A stretch of DNA of 61,983 bases from contig JANYGW010000048.1 in NCBI GenBank assembly GCA_025359245.1, positions 1 to 61,983 of the forward strand, given 5' to 3'. The notes beneath the pieces were generated by a model. The model did not search any database. It worked only from the letters and a program-made list of their open reading frames with translations, and was not told the DNA's origin. The stretch is from Massilia sp. GTDB taxonomy: Bacteria > Pseudomonadota > Gammaproteobacteria > Burkholderiales > Burkholderiaceae_D. Below are positions 18,742 to 28,165 of the stretch, in pieces (the first letter of the stretch is position 1; each line of letters opens with the position of its first letter). The position numbers were made by a program, and so were the translations under genes.

Positions 18742-20664
18742 ATGACCATTTTTGACAACTACGCCGCTCGCTACGAGCGTACCCGCGAGGAAGAGTATTC
18801 CCTCTCCGAATATTTGGCACTGTGCAAGAAGGACAAGCTGACCTATGCCAGCGCCCCCGAGCGCATGCTGGCCGCGATCGGCGAGCCGGCCCTGATCGAT
18901 ACCCGCAACGACACGCGCTTGTCGCGCATCTTTGCCAACAAGATCATCAAGGTCTATCCCGCCTTCAAGGAATTCTACGGCACCGAGGAAGTCATCGAGC
19001 AGGTCGTCGCCTACTTCCGCCATGCCGCGCAAGGGCTGGAGGAGCGCAAGCAGATCCTCTACCTGCTGGGACCGGTCGGCGGCGGCAAATCGTCGATCGC
19101 CGAGAAGCTCAAGGTGCTGATGGAGCAAGTGCCCTTCTATTGCCTGAAGGGCTCGCCCGTCAACGAATCGCCGCTCGGCCTGTTCAACGAGGACGAGGAC
19201 GGCGTCATCCTCGAGGAAGACTACGGCATCCCGCGCCGCTACCTGCGCACCATTCCGAGCCCGTGGGCGGTCAAGCGCTTGCACGAGTTCAATGGCGACA
19301 TCAATCAGTTCCGCGTGGTCAAGCGCTACCCGTCGGTGCTCAAGCAGATCGCCATCTCGAAAACCGAGCCGGGCGACGAGAACAACCAGGATATCTCCTC
19401 GCTGGTCGGCAAGGTCGACATCCGCAAGCTCGAAGACTACGCCCAGGACGATCCGGATGCCTACAGCTATTCGGGCGGCCTGTGCCTGGCCAACCAGGGC
19501 TTGATGGAATTTGTCGAGATGTTCAAGGCCCCGATCAAGGTGCTGCACCCGCTGCTGACGGCCACCCAGGAAGGCAACTACAAGGGCACCGAGGGCTTCG
19601 GCGCGATCCCGTTCGACGGCATCATCCTGGCCCACTCGAACGAGTCGGAATGGAAGACCTTCCGCAACAACCGCAACAACGAGGCTTTCCTCGACCGTAT
19701 CTATATCGTCAAGGTCCCGTACTGCCTGCGCGTGTCCGACGAGATCAAGATTTACGACAAGCTGATCCGCAACTCCTCGCTCGAGAATGCGCCGTGCGCA
19801 CCGGGCACGATGAAGATGATGGCCCAGTTCGCCATCCTGTCGCGCCTGAAGGATCCGGAAAACTCGTCGATCTTCTCGAAGATGCTGGTCTACGATGGCG
19901 AAAACCTGAAGGACACCGATCCGAAGGCCAAGTCGATGCACGAGTACGTCGACTATGCCGGCGTGGACGAGGGCATGAACGGCCTGTCGACCCGCTTCGC
20001 CTACAAGATCCTGTCCAAGGTGTTCAACTTCGACAACACCGAAGTGGCGGCCAATCCGGTCCACCTGCTGTATGTGCTCGAGCAGCAGATCGAGCGCGAG
20101 CAGTTCCCGCCCGAAACCGAGCAGCGCTATTTCTCCTACATCAAGGAGCACCTGGCCCAGCGCTACGTCGAATTCATCGGCAAGGAAATCCAGACCGCCT
20201 ATCTTGAAAGTTACTCCGAATACGGTCAGAATATTTTCGACCGCTACGTGACGTTCGCCGACTTCTGGATCCAGGACCAGGAATTCCGCGATCCCGACAC
20301 GGGCGAGAGCTTCGACCGCGATTCGCTCAACAACGAACTGGAGAAGATCGAGAAGCCGGCCGGCATCAGCAATCCCAAGGACTTCCGCAACGAGATCGTC
20401 AACTTCGGTCTGCGTGCCCGGGCCACCAACGGCGGCAAGAATCCGGCCTGGACCAGCTACGAGAAGTTCCGCACCGTGATCGAGAAGAAGATGTTCTCCA
20501 ACACCGAGGAATTGCTGCCGGTGATTTCGTTTAACGCCAAGGCGAGCGCCGAAGACGCCAACAAGCATGCCGATTTCGTCGCCCGCATGGTCGAAAAAGG
20601 CTATACCGCCAAGCAGGTGCGCCTGCTGTGCGAATGGTATCTGCGGGTACGCAAGTCGTCCTAA
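18742..20664 (+). CDS. prkA: PrkA-family serine protein kinase
   Basis: 640-residue cytoplasmic kinase (YeaG/PrkA) with an AAA-type ATPase core and a C-terminal kinase-like region. The P-loop is YLLGPVGGGKSS (about residues 107-118). Other visible blocks are PSPWAVKRL, NQGLMEFVEMFKAP and GIILAHSNESEWKTFRNN. The family acts in starvation and stress responses. It heads a three-gene operon with yeaH and spoVR, a widely conserved set. The start is supported by AAGGA about 8 bases upstream of the ATG. Confidence 0.96.
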   Translation: MTIFDNYAARYERTREEEYSLSEYLALCKKDKLTYASAPERMLAAIGEPALIDTRNDTRLSRIFANKIIKVYPAFKEFYGTEEVIEQVVAYFRHAAQGLEERKQILYLLGPVGGGKSSIAEKLKVLMEQVPFYCLKGSPVNESPLGLFNEDEDGVILEEDYGIPRRYLRTIPSPWAVKRLHEFNGDINQFRVVKRYPSVLKQIAISKTEPGDENNQDISSLVGKVDIRKLEDYAQDDPDAYSYSGGLCLANQGLMEFVEMFKAPIKVLHPLLTATQEGNYKGTEGFGAIPFDGIILAHSNESEWKTFRNNRNNEAFLDRIYIVKVPYCLRVSDEIKIYDKLIRNSSLENAPCAPGTMKMMAQFAILSRLKDPENSSIFSKMLVYDGENLKDTDPKAKSMHEYVDYAGVDEGMNGLSTRFAYKILSKVFNFDNTEVAANPVHLLYVLEQQIEREQFPPETEQRYFSYIKEHLAQRYVEFIGKEIQTAYLESYSEYGQNIFDRYVTFADFWIQDQEFRDPDTGESFDRDSLNNELEKIEKPAGISNPKDFRNEIVNFGLRARATNGGKNPAWTSYEKFRTVIEKKMFSNTEELLPVISFNAKASAEDANKHADFVARMVEKGYTAKQVRLLCEWYLRVRKSS

Positions 20665-20737
20665 GGCGGCCGCCGGCCGCCCCGCTGTTGCGGGCGCGGC
20701 GGGCGGGTCGTGACCAGTTTCAGGCAGGAGGCCCGTT

Positions 20738-22006
20738 TTGACTTATCTCATCGACCGACGCTTGCAAGGCAAGAACAAGTCTGCGATCAACCGAGAGCGC
20801 TTCCTTCGGCGTTACAAGAGCCAGATCAAGGATGCGGTCGGGCGCGCCATCAAGGGACGCTCGATCACCGACATCGAGAACGGCGAGAAGGTGTCGATAC
20901 CCGTCAAGGATGTCAACGAACCCAATTTCGGCCACGCCCACGGCGGCGTGTGGGAAACCATCAACCCCGGCAACAAGGAATACCAGAAAGGCGACCAGTT
21001 CAACCGTCCGCGCGGCGGCGGCGGCGCCGGACGCGGCAAGGCGGGCAACAGCGACCAGCAATCCGAAGACGATTTCATCTTCGAACTGTCGCGCGAAGAA
21101 TTCATGAATTATTTCTTCGAAGACCTCGAGCTGCCCAATATGGTCAAGACCCAGCTGACCGCCACCACCGAATTCAAGAACCAGCGCGCCGGCTACAATA
21201 TGTCGGGCACGCCATCGAACATCCACGTGCTGCGCTCCTTGCGCGGCGCGCTGGGACGGCGCATCGCCGTCGGCGGCAATTCGCGCAAGAAGCTGATCCA
21301 CGCCGAACGCGAACTGGTCGAACTGCTCGAAGAGGGCGTGCCGCTGGACGATCCGCGCGTCGTCGAACTGAAGCATCTGATCCACCACCTGCACACCAAG
21401 CTGCTGGCGATTCCCTTCATCGACCCGTTCGACCTGCGCTACAGCAACCGCATCAAGGTGCCCAAGCCGATGACCCAGGCCGTGATGTTCTGCATCATGG
21501 ACGTGTCGGGCTCGATGGACGAATCGCGCAAGGACACCGCCAAGCGCTTCTTCATCCTGCTGTATTTGTTCCTCAAGCGCGCCTACGACAAGATCGAGGT
21601 CGTGTTCATCCGCCACCACACGGCGGCGGCCGAAGTGGACGAGGAAGAATTCTTCCATTCGCGCGAGTCGGGCGGCACCGTGGTGTCGTCGGCGCTGCAC
21701 ATGCTGACCAAGATCATCGGCGAGCGCTTCGGCAGCGGCGAGTGGAACAGCTATGTCGCCCAGGCCTCGGACGGCGACAACTGGGACAACGATTCGCTGC
21801 TGTGCAAGCAAATGCTGATCAACACCATCATGCCGGCGGTGCAGTACTACTGCTACGTCGAGATCACCGACGGCCCGCCGCAAAACCTGTGGGAACAATA
21901 TGCCGAGGTGGGCGACCACCACCAGAACTTCGCGATGCAGAAGATCGTCACGCCGGCCGATATTTATCCCGTCTTCCGCGAGCTGTTCAAGAAGCAGCCC
22001 AAGTAG
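20738..22006 (+). CDS. yeaH: YeaH/YhbH family protein (DUF444)
   Basis: 422-residue cytoplasmic protein of the DUF444 family, partner of PrkA. The N terminus is basic (IDRRLQGKNKSAINRERF). A Gly/Arg-rich linker lies near residues 88-105. A von Willebrand A-like domain follows, with the metal-site motif MDVSGSMDES (about residues 254-263). A TTG start at 20738 is chosen because AGGAGG lies just upstream and the protein begins MTYLIDRRL as in homologues. It follows prkA by 73 bp and precedes spoVR by 11 bp. Molecular role is not established; stress adaptation with PrkA is the family view. Confidence 0.93.
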   Translation: MTYLIDRRLQGKNKSAINRERFLRRYKSQIKDAVGRAIKGRSITDIENGEKVSIPVKDVNEPNFGHAHGGVWETINPGNKEYQKGDQFNRPRGGGGAGRGKAGNSDQQSEDDFIFELSREEFMNYFFEDLELPNMVKTQLTATTEFKNQRAGYNMSGTPSNIHVLRSLRGALGRRIAVGGNSRKKLIHAERELVELLEEGVPLDDPRVVELKHLIHHLHTKLLAIPFIDPFDLRYSNRIKVPKPMTQAVMFCIMDVSGSMDESRKDTAKRFFILLYLFLKRAYDKIEVVFIRHHTAAAEVDEEEFFHSRESGGTVVSSALHMLTKIIGERFGSGEWNSYVAQASDGDNWDNDSLLCKQMLINTIMPAVQYYCYVEITDGPPQNLWEQYAEVGDHHQNFAMQKIVTPADIYPVFRELFKKQPK

Positions 22007-22017
22007 AGAGGCATCTT

Positions 22018-23544
22018 ATGCCACGAGATCCCAACAACCCGCGCGCCCTGCCCGAACAGTCCGAATGGACGTTCGACCTGATCGAGCATGCGCACGAGGA
22101 AATCCGCCGCGTGGCCAAGAATTTCGGCCTCGACACCTATCCGAACCAGCTCGAAATCATCACCGCCGAGCAGATGATGGATGCCTACACCTCGGTCGGC
22201 ATGCCGGTCTCGTACAACCACTGGTCGTTCGGCAAGCACTTCCTGTCGACCGAGAAAAGCTACAAGCGCGGCCAGATGGGCCTGGCCTACGAAATCGTCA
22301 TCAACTCCAATCCCTGCATTGCCTATTTAATGGAAGAGAACAGCCTGACCATGCAGGCGCTGGTGATCGCGCACGCCGCCTACGGCCACAACTCCTTCTT
22401 CAAGGGTAACTACCTGTTCCGCACCTGGACCGACGCCGACGCCATCGTCGACTACATGGTGTTCGCCAAGAACTACATCGCCGAATGCGAGCAGCGCCAC
22501 GGCATCGATGCGGTCGAACTGCTGCTCGACTCCTGCCACGCGCTGCAAAACTATGGCGTCGACCGCTACAAGCGCCCGGCCAAGCTGTCGCTGGCGCAGG
22601 AGTATGCGCGCCAGAAAGAGCGCGAGGAATACGCCCAGTCGCAGGTCAATGAATTGTGGCGCACCGTGCCGCGCCGGGACGAGGAAGAGGACGAAGTCGT
22701 GGTGCCGCGCTTTCCGCCCGAGCCCGAGGAAAACCTGCTGTACTTCATCGAGAAGTACGCGCCGCTGCTCGAGCCGTGGCAGCGCGAGATGGTCCGCATC
22801 ACGCGCAAGATTTCGCAGTACTTTTATCCGCAGCGCCAGACCCAGGTGATGAACGAGGGCTGGGCCACGTTCTGGCACTACACCATCTTGCAGGAGCTGT
22901 ACAAGGAAGGCATCGTCGGCGACGGCTTCATGCTCGAATTCCTGCAAAGCCACACCAACGTGGTCTACCAGCCGTCGGCGACCAGCCAGTACTACAACGG
23001 CATCAACCCGTACGCGCTCGGCTTTGCGATGATGAGCGACATCCGCCGCATCTGCGAAGACCCGACGCCCGAGGACCGCGAATGGTTTCCCGACATCGCC
23101 GGCAGCGACTGGCGCAAGACGCTCGACTTCGCGATGCGCAACTTCAAGGATGAGAGCTTCATCGCCCAGTATCTGTCGCCCAAGCTGATCCGCGACTTCC
23201 ATTTCTTCGCCGTGCTCGACAACGACGCCAACGAGAAGCTGACCATCTCGGCGATCCACGACGAACGGGGCTACCGCGAAGTGCGCCAGAAGCTGGCCGA
23301 CCAGTACAACCTGGGCAACCGCGAACCGAACATCCAGGTCTGGCAGGTCAATACCCGCGACGACCGCGCGCTGACCTTGCGCCACGCGCAGTACCAGCGC
23401 CGGCCACTGAACCAGCATGCGCAGGAAGTGCTCAAGCACGTGGCCCGGCTGTGGGGCTTCGACGTGCGCCTCGATACGGTCGACCCGGACGGCGAGGTGG
23501 TCAGCACGCTCGAATGCAAGCGCGAAAAGCGCAGCCGCAACTAG
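22018..23544 (+). CDS. spoVR: SpoVR family protein
   Basis: 508-residue SpoVR/YcgB homologue, third member of the prkA-yeaH-spoVR set. Recognisable blocks are EWTFDLIEHAHEEIRRVA, TYPNQLEIITAEQMMDAY and GMPVSYNHWSFGKHF. The glutamate- and tryptophan-containing NEGWATFWHYTI and the C-terminal ANEKLTISAIHDERGYREV also fit. Named for a Bacillus cortex gene, but common in non-sporulating proteobacteria where it is co-expressed with PrkA. The ATG at 22018 follows AGAGAGGCATCTT. A strong GC hairpin ends the operon. Confidence 0.95.
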   Translation: MPRDPNNPRALPEQSEWTFDLIEHAHEEIRRVAKNFGLDTYPNQLEIITAEQMMDAYTSVGMPVSYNHWSFGKHFLSTEKSYKRGQMGLAYEIVINSNPCIAYLMEENSLTMQALVIAHAAYGHNSFFKGNYLFRTWTDADAIVDYMVFAKNYIAECEQRHGIDAVELLLDSCHALQNYGVDRYKRPAKLSLAQEYARQKEREEYAQSQVNELWRTVPRRDEEEDEVVVPRFPPEPEENLLYFIEKYAPLLEPWQREMVRITRKISQYFYPQRQTQVMNEGWATFWHYTILQELYKEGIVGDGFMLEFLQSHTNVVYQPSATSQYYNGINPYALGFAMMSDIRRICEDPTPEDREWFPDIAGSDWRKTLDFAMRNFKDESFIAQYLSPKLIRDFHFFAVLDNDANEKLTISAIHDERGYREVRQKLADQYNLGNREPNIQVWQVNTRDDRALTLRHAQYQRRPLNQHAQEVLKHVARLWGFDVRLDTVDPDGEVVSTLECKREKRSRN

Positions 23545-23557
23545 CGCCGCCCGCGCG

Positions 23558-23589
23558 CCGGCGCGCGCCACGCCCGTGGCGCGCGCCGG
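23558..23589 (+). terminator. Strong GC hairpin at the end of the prkA operon
   Basis: Fourteen perfect base pairs, CCGGCGCGCGCCAC with GTGGCGCGCGCCGG, around a GCCC loop, 13 bp after the spoVR stop. There is no T run, so termination would be hairpin-only or Rho-assisted; it could also protect the 3' end. Confidence 0.6.
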
Positions 23590-24232
23590 ATACGGCCTCG
23601 CAACAGGCCGGGCAAGCTCCCACGACGGCCTCTACCACACTCCCGCAAGAACTTTTACCAGTGCCTCGCAAAAAACGCTGGGGTAGACACGCCAATATGC
23701 TATATTGTCAGCGTGATGACGGTCATTCCCCTGGCGAATAGTTCGGTCCGTCTGACGGCCTCCGGCGGCCCTCCGCGAAAGCTTGCAAAAAGACTCAGCA
23801 AGCGCCTCGCAAGGTCCCCACAAGCCCGCAAATCATGACTTTTCAATCGAAAATACCGTTTGTGCAAGATTGGTTATAGTGAGATATTCGACACGGCGAC
23901 TACGAACAATCTTCTGCAGAATTTGATTATTTCGGTTTTAACGTCTGGCTGAAGACTAATTTTCAGAACATTCTCTCGGTAGAGGGAAAGCTCCAGATTA
24001 GCGCAGGCTTTTTGTATTGCTTTTTTTATCAGAAGATGCAGGTCGGGGCAAACTTTACAGCTTCGCAACCCGTTTTTACCCATGAATCGAACCGATTTGG
24101 AGGTGCAAAAAAGGGATGGTAAAAAACGAATACGTAGGTATAATTCGCCGACGTCCCGGATACGGCTCAAGTAGTCGTCGTATTTTGTGGGTTTAGTCGC
24201 TACAGAAGAGTTGGTATTTGGAGAAAGCAGGC
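23590..24232. other. Non-coding, AT-richer region upstream of tonB
   Basis: About 640 bp with no supported gene. Base composition drops well below the neighbours between roughly 23830 and 24150. A perfect TATAAT at 24139-24144, about 90 bp before tonB, is the likely -10 of the tonB operon, though its -35 is poor. I see no clear Fur box. A weak 98-codon frame on the minus strand (23874-24170, TTG start, no ribosome-binding site) is not accepted as a gene. An unrecognised small RNA is possible. Confidence 0.4.
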
Positions 24233-24886
24233 ATGAATTTTTCGCACGAGAAGAACCCCGGGAAGAATTTCACTGGCATTGCAGCCGTCATCTTGATTCA
24301 CGCGTTGGTTGCTTGGGGGATCCTCAGCGGTCTCGGCACGCGCATGGTCGCGAAAATGGCTGATGCGGTGGAAACCAAGATCATCGAGGAAGTCAAGCCT
24401 CCTCCGCCAAAGGAAGTGCCGCCGCCGCCGCCGCCGCCGGAAATGAAGGCCCCGCCGCCTCCATTCATCCCGCCGGTCGAGGTGAACGTGCAGCAGACTC
24501 CGCCGCCGATCAACACGATGGCCAACACCAGTAACGTTGCGCCAAAGACGACCGAATTGGCACCGCCGCGGGCAGCACCAGCGCCGGCGCCGGCTGCAGC
24601 CACCGGTGTGCGCATCGCGGCAGTGGCGGATTTTAATACCTGCGCCAAGCCAGAATGGCCAAAAGCATCGATCCGCAACGAAGAGACCGGCACCGTGTCG
24701 CTGTCGTTCCTGATTGGCGTCGATGGCCACGTCGTCGAGTCGAAGATCACCAAGACCAGCGGTTTCCGCGAGTTGGACAAAGCGGCAATGGCAGGTATCG
24801 GTAAATGCAAGTTCAAGCCAACCATGGTTGACGGCAAGCCGGAACAAGCGTGGATGCAAATGCAGTACGTCTGGACGCTGGAATAA
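24233..24886 (+). CDS. tonB: TonB energy-transducing protein
   Basis: 217-residue periplasm-spanning protein that passes proton-motive force from ExbB-ExbD to outer-membrane receptors. A single N-terminal anchor (GIAAVILIHALVAWGIL, about residues 14-30) is followed by a proline-rich stalk (about 55-100, Lys/Glu-Pro repeats). The C-terminal TonB domain contains CAKPEWPKAS, GTVSLSFLIGVDGHV and FRELDKAAMAGIGKCKF. ATG at 24233 follows GGAGAAAGCAGGC; an in-frame TTG at 24218 has no such site. First gene of tonB-exbB-exbD-exbD-TPR. Confidence 0.95.
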   Translation: MNFSHEKNPGKNFTGIAAVILIHALVAWGILSGLGTRMVAKMADAVETKIIEEVKPPPPKEVPPPPPPPEMKAPPPPFIPPVEVNVQQTPPPINTMANTSNVAPKTTELAPPRAAPAPAPAAATGVRIAAVADFNTCAKPEWPKASIRNEETGTVSLSFLIGVDGHVVESKITKTSGFRELDKAAMAGIGKCKFKPTMVDGKPEQAWMQMQYVWTLE

Positions 24887-24972
24887 AGACCGAGGGTAGT
24901 CTCGCCTCACACCGTGAATTTCGTTGTCATTACGTTCAGCGAACTGATTATTTTATAAAATTTGGAGGAAGC

Positions 24973-25893
24973 ATGTTTAAGAATACCCGTTTGTCCGCTG
25001 TATTGGCGGCTGTCCTGTTCTCGGTCACCGCAGCTTCGGCGCTGGTTTCCGCTCCTGCATTCGCTGACGCGCCTGCTTCGGCTGCCGCATCGGCTGCTGC
25101 CGCTCCAGCCGCATCCGACGCCGCCGCCGCGCCAGCTCCTGAAGCTGCCGCACCAGCCGCACCAGCGGTCGCTCCTGGCGCCAAAGAAGAAGTCTCCAAC
25201 CCATACGGCCCCCAGGCACTGTGGAACGAAGGCGACTTCGTGTCCAAAGGCACGCTGATCATCCTGTCGCTGATGTCCATTGGTTCGTGGTACATCATCA
25301 TCACCAAGCTGATCGACCAGATGAAAATCTTCAAGCAATCGGCTGAAGTGCAGCAGAAATTCTGGAAAGCTTCGTCGATCGCCGCAGGTTCGGCTTCGCT
25401 GAAAGAAGGCAGCCCATTCCGCTTCATCGCTGAAACCGGCACCAAGGCTACCGTGCACCACGACGGCGCCCTGCTCGAGCAAATCGACCTGTCGACCTGG
25501 GTCACGATGTCGATCGCCCGCGCTGTCGAAAAAGTCCAGTCGCGTCTGCAAGATGGCCTGTCCTTCCTCGCGACCGTCGGTTCGACCTCGCCGTTTATCG
25601 GTCTGTTCGGTACCGTGTGGGGCATCTACAATGCACTGACCGCCATTGGTATGTCGGGTAACGCATCGATCGACAAAGTTGCTGGTCCAGTTGGTGAAGC
25701 ACTGATCATGACCGCCTTCGGTCTGTTCGTCGCCGTTCCTGCCGTGCTGGGTTACAACTGGCTGGTGCGCCGCAACAAGTCGGCCATGGAAGATGTACGC
25801 TCGTTCAGCGCCGACGTTCACTCGGTACTGATCTCCGGCGCCATGTCGACCAGCGAAGCTGGCCGCGCTGCCGGCGCTAAAAAGATCGGATAA
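24973..25893 (+). CDS. exbB: ExbB / MotA-TolQ-ExbB proton channel family protein
   Basis: 306-residue inner-membrane proton-channel subunit. It begins with a signal-peptide-like segment (cut expected near APAFA-D) and an Ala/Pro-rich linker to about residue 75, an extended form seen in several proteobacteria. Three channel helices follow: TLIILSLMSIGSWYII, ATVGSTSPFIGLFGTVWGI and ALIMTAFGLFVAVPAVLGY. The start at 24973 follows TTGGAGGAAGC. The long N-terminal extension would be periplasmic. Confidence 0.95.
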   Translation: MFKNTRLSAVLAAVLFSVTAASALVSAPAFADAPASAAASAAAAPAASDAAAAPAPEAAAPAAPAVAPGAKEEVSNPYGPQALWNEGDFVSKGTLIILSLMSIGSWYIIITKLIDQMKIFKQSAEVQQKFWKASSIAAGSASLKEGSPFRFIAETGTKATVHHDGALLEQIDLSTWVTMSIARAVEKVQSRLQDGLSFLATVGSTSPFIGLFGTVWGIYNALTAIGMSGNASIDKVAGPVGEALIMTAFGLFVAVPAVLGYNWLVRRNKSAMEDVRSFSADVHSVLISGAMSTSEAGRAAGAKKIG

Positions 25894-25896
25894 GCC

Positions 25897-26337
25897 ATGT
25901 CCATGAACGTCGGCTCCGAGAGCGGAGACGAAGATGTAGTCATGTCAGAAATCAACACGACGCCGCTGGTCGACATCATGTTGGTTCTGCTGATCATCTT
26001 CCTGATCACGAGCCCGGTTGTTCTGAAGCTGCAAAAGATTGCGCTGCCTTCCGAAACCAACCAGGCCCTGAAGCCTAAGCCAACCACGGTAAACATCACC
26101 GTGAACAAAGATGGCGACATGTACTGGGACCAGAAGCGCCTGGCCGATACGAACGAACTGTTCGAATTCCTGAAAAAGGAATCGGTCAAGCTGCCGCAAC
26201 CTGAGGTGCATGTCCGTGGCGACCAAGAATCACGCTACGAATTCATCGGCAAGGTCATCTTCACGGCACAACGTGCTGGTATCCAGAAGGTCGGCTTCAT
26301 TACCGAACCGCCAGATAAAATTCCTGGCACGAAGTAA
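25897..26337 (+). CDS. exbD: ExbD biopolymer transport protein (first copy)
   Basis: 146-residue single-span inner-membrane protein. The transmembrane helix (VDIMLVLLIIFLITSPVVLK) carries the Asp that relays protons, preceded by the ExbD signature MSEINTTPLVDIML. The C-terminal periplasmic domain ends in RAGIQKVGFITEPP. Starts 3 bp after exbB. Charge and sequence differ clearly from the second copy, so the two probably have distinct jobs rather than being a recent duplication. Confidence 0.95.
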   Translation: MSMNVGSESGDEDVVMSEINTTPLVDIMLVLLIIFLITSPVVLKLQKIALPSETNQALKPKPTTVNITVNKDGDMYWDQKRLADTNELFEFLKKESVKLPQPEVHVRGDQESRYEFIGKVIFTAQRAGIQKVGFITEPPDKIPGTK

Positions 26338-26412
26338 TCAGGCTTCCTTCAGCAGTGCGCGGGGTGCGGTTTGCCCCGGCGCTGCGGGTTCCAACATTAG
26401 AAAGGAAACACC

Positions 26413-26844
26413 ATGAGTATGAACGTCGGTTCTCCCAAGGCAGCCAATGCCGATCCGGAACCAATGATGGAAATGAACATGACCCCCTTGATCGACGTGA
26501 TGTTGGTCTTGATTATCATGTTGATTATCACGATTCCGAAGCAGCAACACTCGGTCAACCTGAACATGCCTGTCGGTACGCCACCGCCTCCGACCGTTGA
26601 ACCTGTCGTCGTCACCATCGACGTCGACTTCGACGGAACGATCTTGTGGGATGCTGAAGTTGTTCCTGACCGCAAGGCTTTGGATGCGAAGCTGTCTGGC
26701 GTCGCCGCCATGGCAGACCAGCCGGAAGTGCATTTGCGTCCGAACAAGTTGGTGTCTTACAAGTATGTGGCTGGCGTGATGGCCTCTGCCCAGCGTCTTG
26801 GCGTGACCAAGATCGGCATGGTCGGCAACGAGCAGTTCCAGTAA
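26413..26844 (+). CDS. exbD: ExbD biopolymer transport protein (second copy)
   Basis: 143-residue ExbD paralogue. MNMTPLIDVMLVLIIMLIIT is the conserved helix with its Asp. The periplasmic part holds VTIDVDFDGTILWD and ASAQRLGVTKIGMVG. It is separated from exbD-1 by 75 bp with its own AAAGGAAACACC ribosome-binding region. Two ExbD copies behind one TonB-ExbB pair are known from Xanthomonas-type systems, where the second is needed for only some substrates. Confidence 0.95.
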   Translation: MSMNVGSPKAANADPEPMMEMNMTPLIDVMLVLIIMLIITIPKQQHSVNLNMPVGTPPPPTVEPVVVTIDVDFDGTILWDAEVVPDRKALDAKLSGVAAMADQPEVHLRPNKLVSYKYVAGVMASAQRLGVTKIGMVGNEQFQ

Positions 26845-26862
26845 GCGCTCCGCTAACAGACG

Positions 26863-26888
26863 AACGGCAGGTATCCCACCTGCCGTTT
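26863..26888 (+). terminator. Hairpin between exbD-2 and the TPR gene
   Basis: Ten-base-pair stem AACGGCAGGT/ACCTGCCGTT around ATCCC, followed by TTCGCATTTG. The T run is short, so it may only attenuate transcription into the TPR gene. Confidence 0.6.
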
Positions 26889-26911
26889 CGCATTTGATTG
26901 AAAGAATTCTA

Positions 26912-28141
26912 ATGATCAAGATTCGCCTCGCACAGCTCGGCCTTGCATTGGCCGCCATCGGATTTACCGCAGTGTCTCCTGTCCTAGGCCTGTCCACCGC
27001 GTACGCCGCTGAAGCGCTGCGACCGGAAATCGGCAAACCCTTGCAAGCTGCGCAGCAAATGATGAAGTCCGGGCGTGCCCGTGAAGCGCTGGCCGAGCTG
27101 CGCAAGCTCGACGGCGTGTCCGGCAAGACCCCGAACGAAAACTACCTGATCGAGCGCGTGCGCGCCTCGGCGGCATCATCGGCAGGCGATTACGAGACGG
27201 CAGCGCGCTCGTTCGAGACCCTGATCGCGTCCGGCAAGCTGTCGGCCGGCGAAAGCGAAAATTTCTCCGAAGGCTTGGTTGGCATCTACATGCGCGCCCG
27301 CGACTTCGGCAAGGCCAATGCCGCCATCAACAAGCAGCTGGCCAAGGGCAGCAATCCACGCCTGCGCGCCTACCTGATCCAGAACTATGTTTCGATGGGC
27401 AACGTCAAGGAGGCCACGCGCCTGCTCAACGCCGACATCGGCGCGGCCAAGACGCCGCAGGAAGACCAGCTCAAGATGCTGGCCAACCTGCAGAACCTGA
27501 GCGGCGACAAAGTCGGCTATGTGTCGACTATCGAAAAGCTGGCGGCCAATTACCCGCAGCCGAGCTACTGGGCCGACCTGCTCAACCGCGTCACCCAGAA
27601 GCCTGGTTTTGCCTCGCGCCTGTCGATCGACGTGCTGCGCCTGAAACTGGCCCACAACCTGCTCAAGAAGCCGAACGACTACATGGAACTGGCCCAGCTG
27701 GTTCTGCGTGACGGCGCCGGCGGCGAAGCGGTCAAGGTCATCGAGCGCGGCTACAAGAGCGGCGCGCTGGGCGTAGGCCCGGACGCGGCGCGTCACCAGC
27801 GCCTCAAGGACCTGGCTGACAAGACGCTGGCCGAAGCCAACAAGAACCAGGCCGTCACCGAAGCGGCCCTGGTCAAGTCCGGCGACAACGACGGCTTGCT
27901 CAACCTCGGCTACGGTCTGGTGCAGGCTGGCCAGGCCGACAAGGGCCTGAAGATGATGGAAACGGCAGTCAAAGCCCGTCTGAAAAACCCCGAAGACGCG
28001 AAACTGCGCCTGGGCGAAGCCTACGCGGCGGCTGGCAAGAAGCAGCAAGCCATTGCGACCCTGAAAACGGTCGGCGGCGCCGACGGTACCGCCGAACTGG
28101 CGCGCTACTGGATCATGGCCATCAACCATCCGATGGCTTGA
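26912..28141 (+). CDS. Secreted TPR-repeat protein of the TonB cluster
   Basis: 409-residue protein with a signal peptide (hydrophobic core LAQLGLALAAIGFTAVSPVL, cut near AYAAEA). It then has degenerate tetratricopeptide-like helical pairs along its length, including NYLIERVRASAASSAGDYET, NYVSMGNVKEATRLL and GLVQAGQADKGLKMMETA. It is predicted to be periplasmic. It sits at the end of tonB-exbB-exbD-exbD, 67 bp behind exbD-2. By analogy with TPR proteins such as TtpC in other TonB clusters, it may help assemble or couple the energy transducer. ATG at 26912 is used; an in-frame TTG at 26894 is less likely. Confidence 0.8.
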   Translation: MIKIRLAQLGLALAAIGFTAVSPVLGLSTAYAAEALRPEIGKPLQAAQQMMKSGRAREALAELRKLDGVSGKTPNENYLIERVRASAASSAGDYETAARSFETLIASGKLSAGESENFSEGLVGIYMRARDFGKANAAINKQLAKGSNPRLRAYLIQNYVSMGNVKEATRLLNADIGAAKTPQEDQLKMLANLQNLSGDKVGYVSTIEKLAANYPQPSYWADLLNRVTQKPGFASRLSIDVLRLKLAHNLLKKPNDYMELAQLVLRDGAGGEAVKVIERGYKSGALGVGPDAARHQRLKDLADKTLAEANKNQAVTEAALVKSGDNDGLLNLGYGLVQAGQADKGLKMMETAVKARLKNPEDAKLRLGEAYAAAGKKQQAIATLKTVGGADGTAELARYWIMAINHPMA

Positions 28142-28165
28142 TCGTTCCGCTGCTGCAGTAATCCG

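Noticed and set aside
20710..22017. In-frame upstream extension of spoVR through the yeaH region
   Set aside because: The extension is a shifted reading of yeaH, which is itself clearly conserved. SpoVR family sequence and a ribosome-binding site begin at 22018.
23874..24170. 98-codon minus-strand frame in the gap before tonB
   Set aside because: TTG start without ribosome-binding site, no recognisable domain, and codon use unlike neighbours. Kept only as part of the unexplained region.
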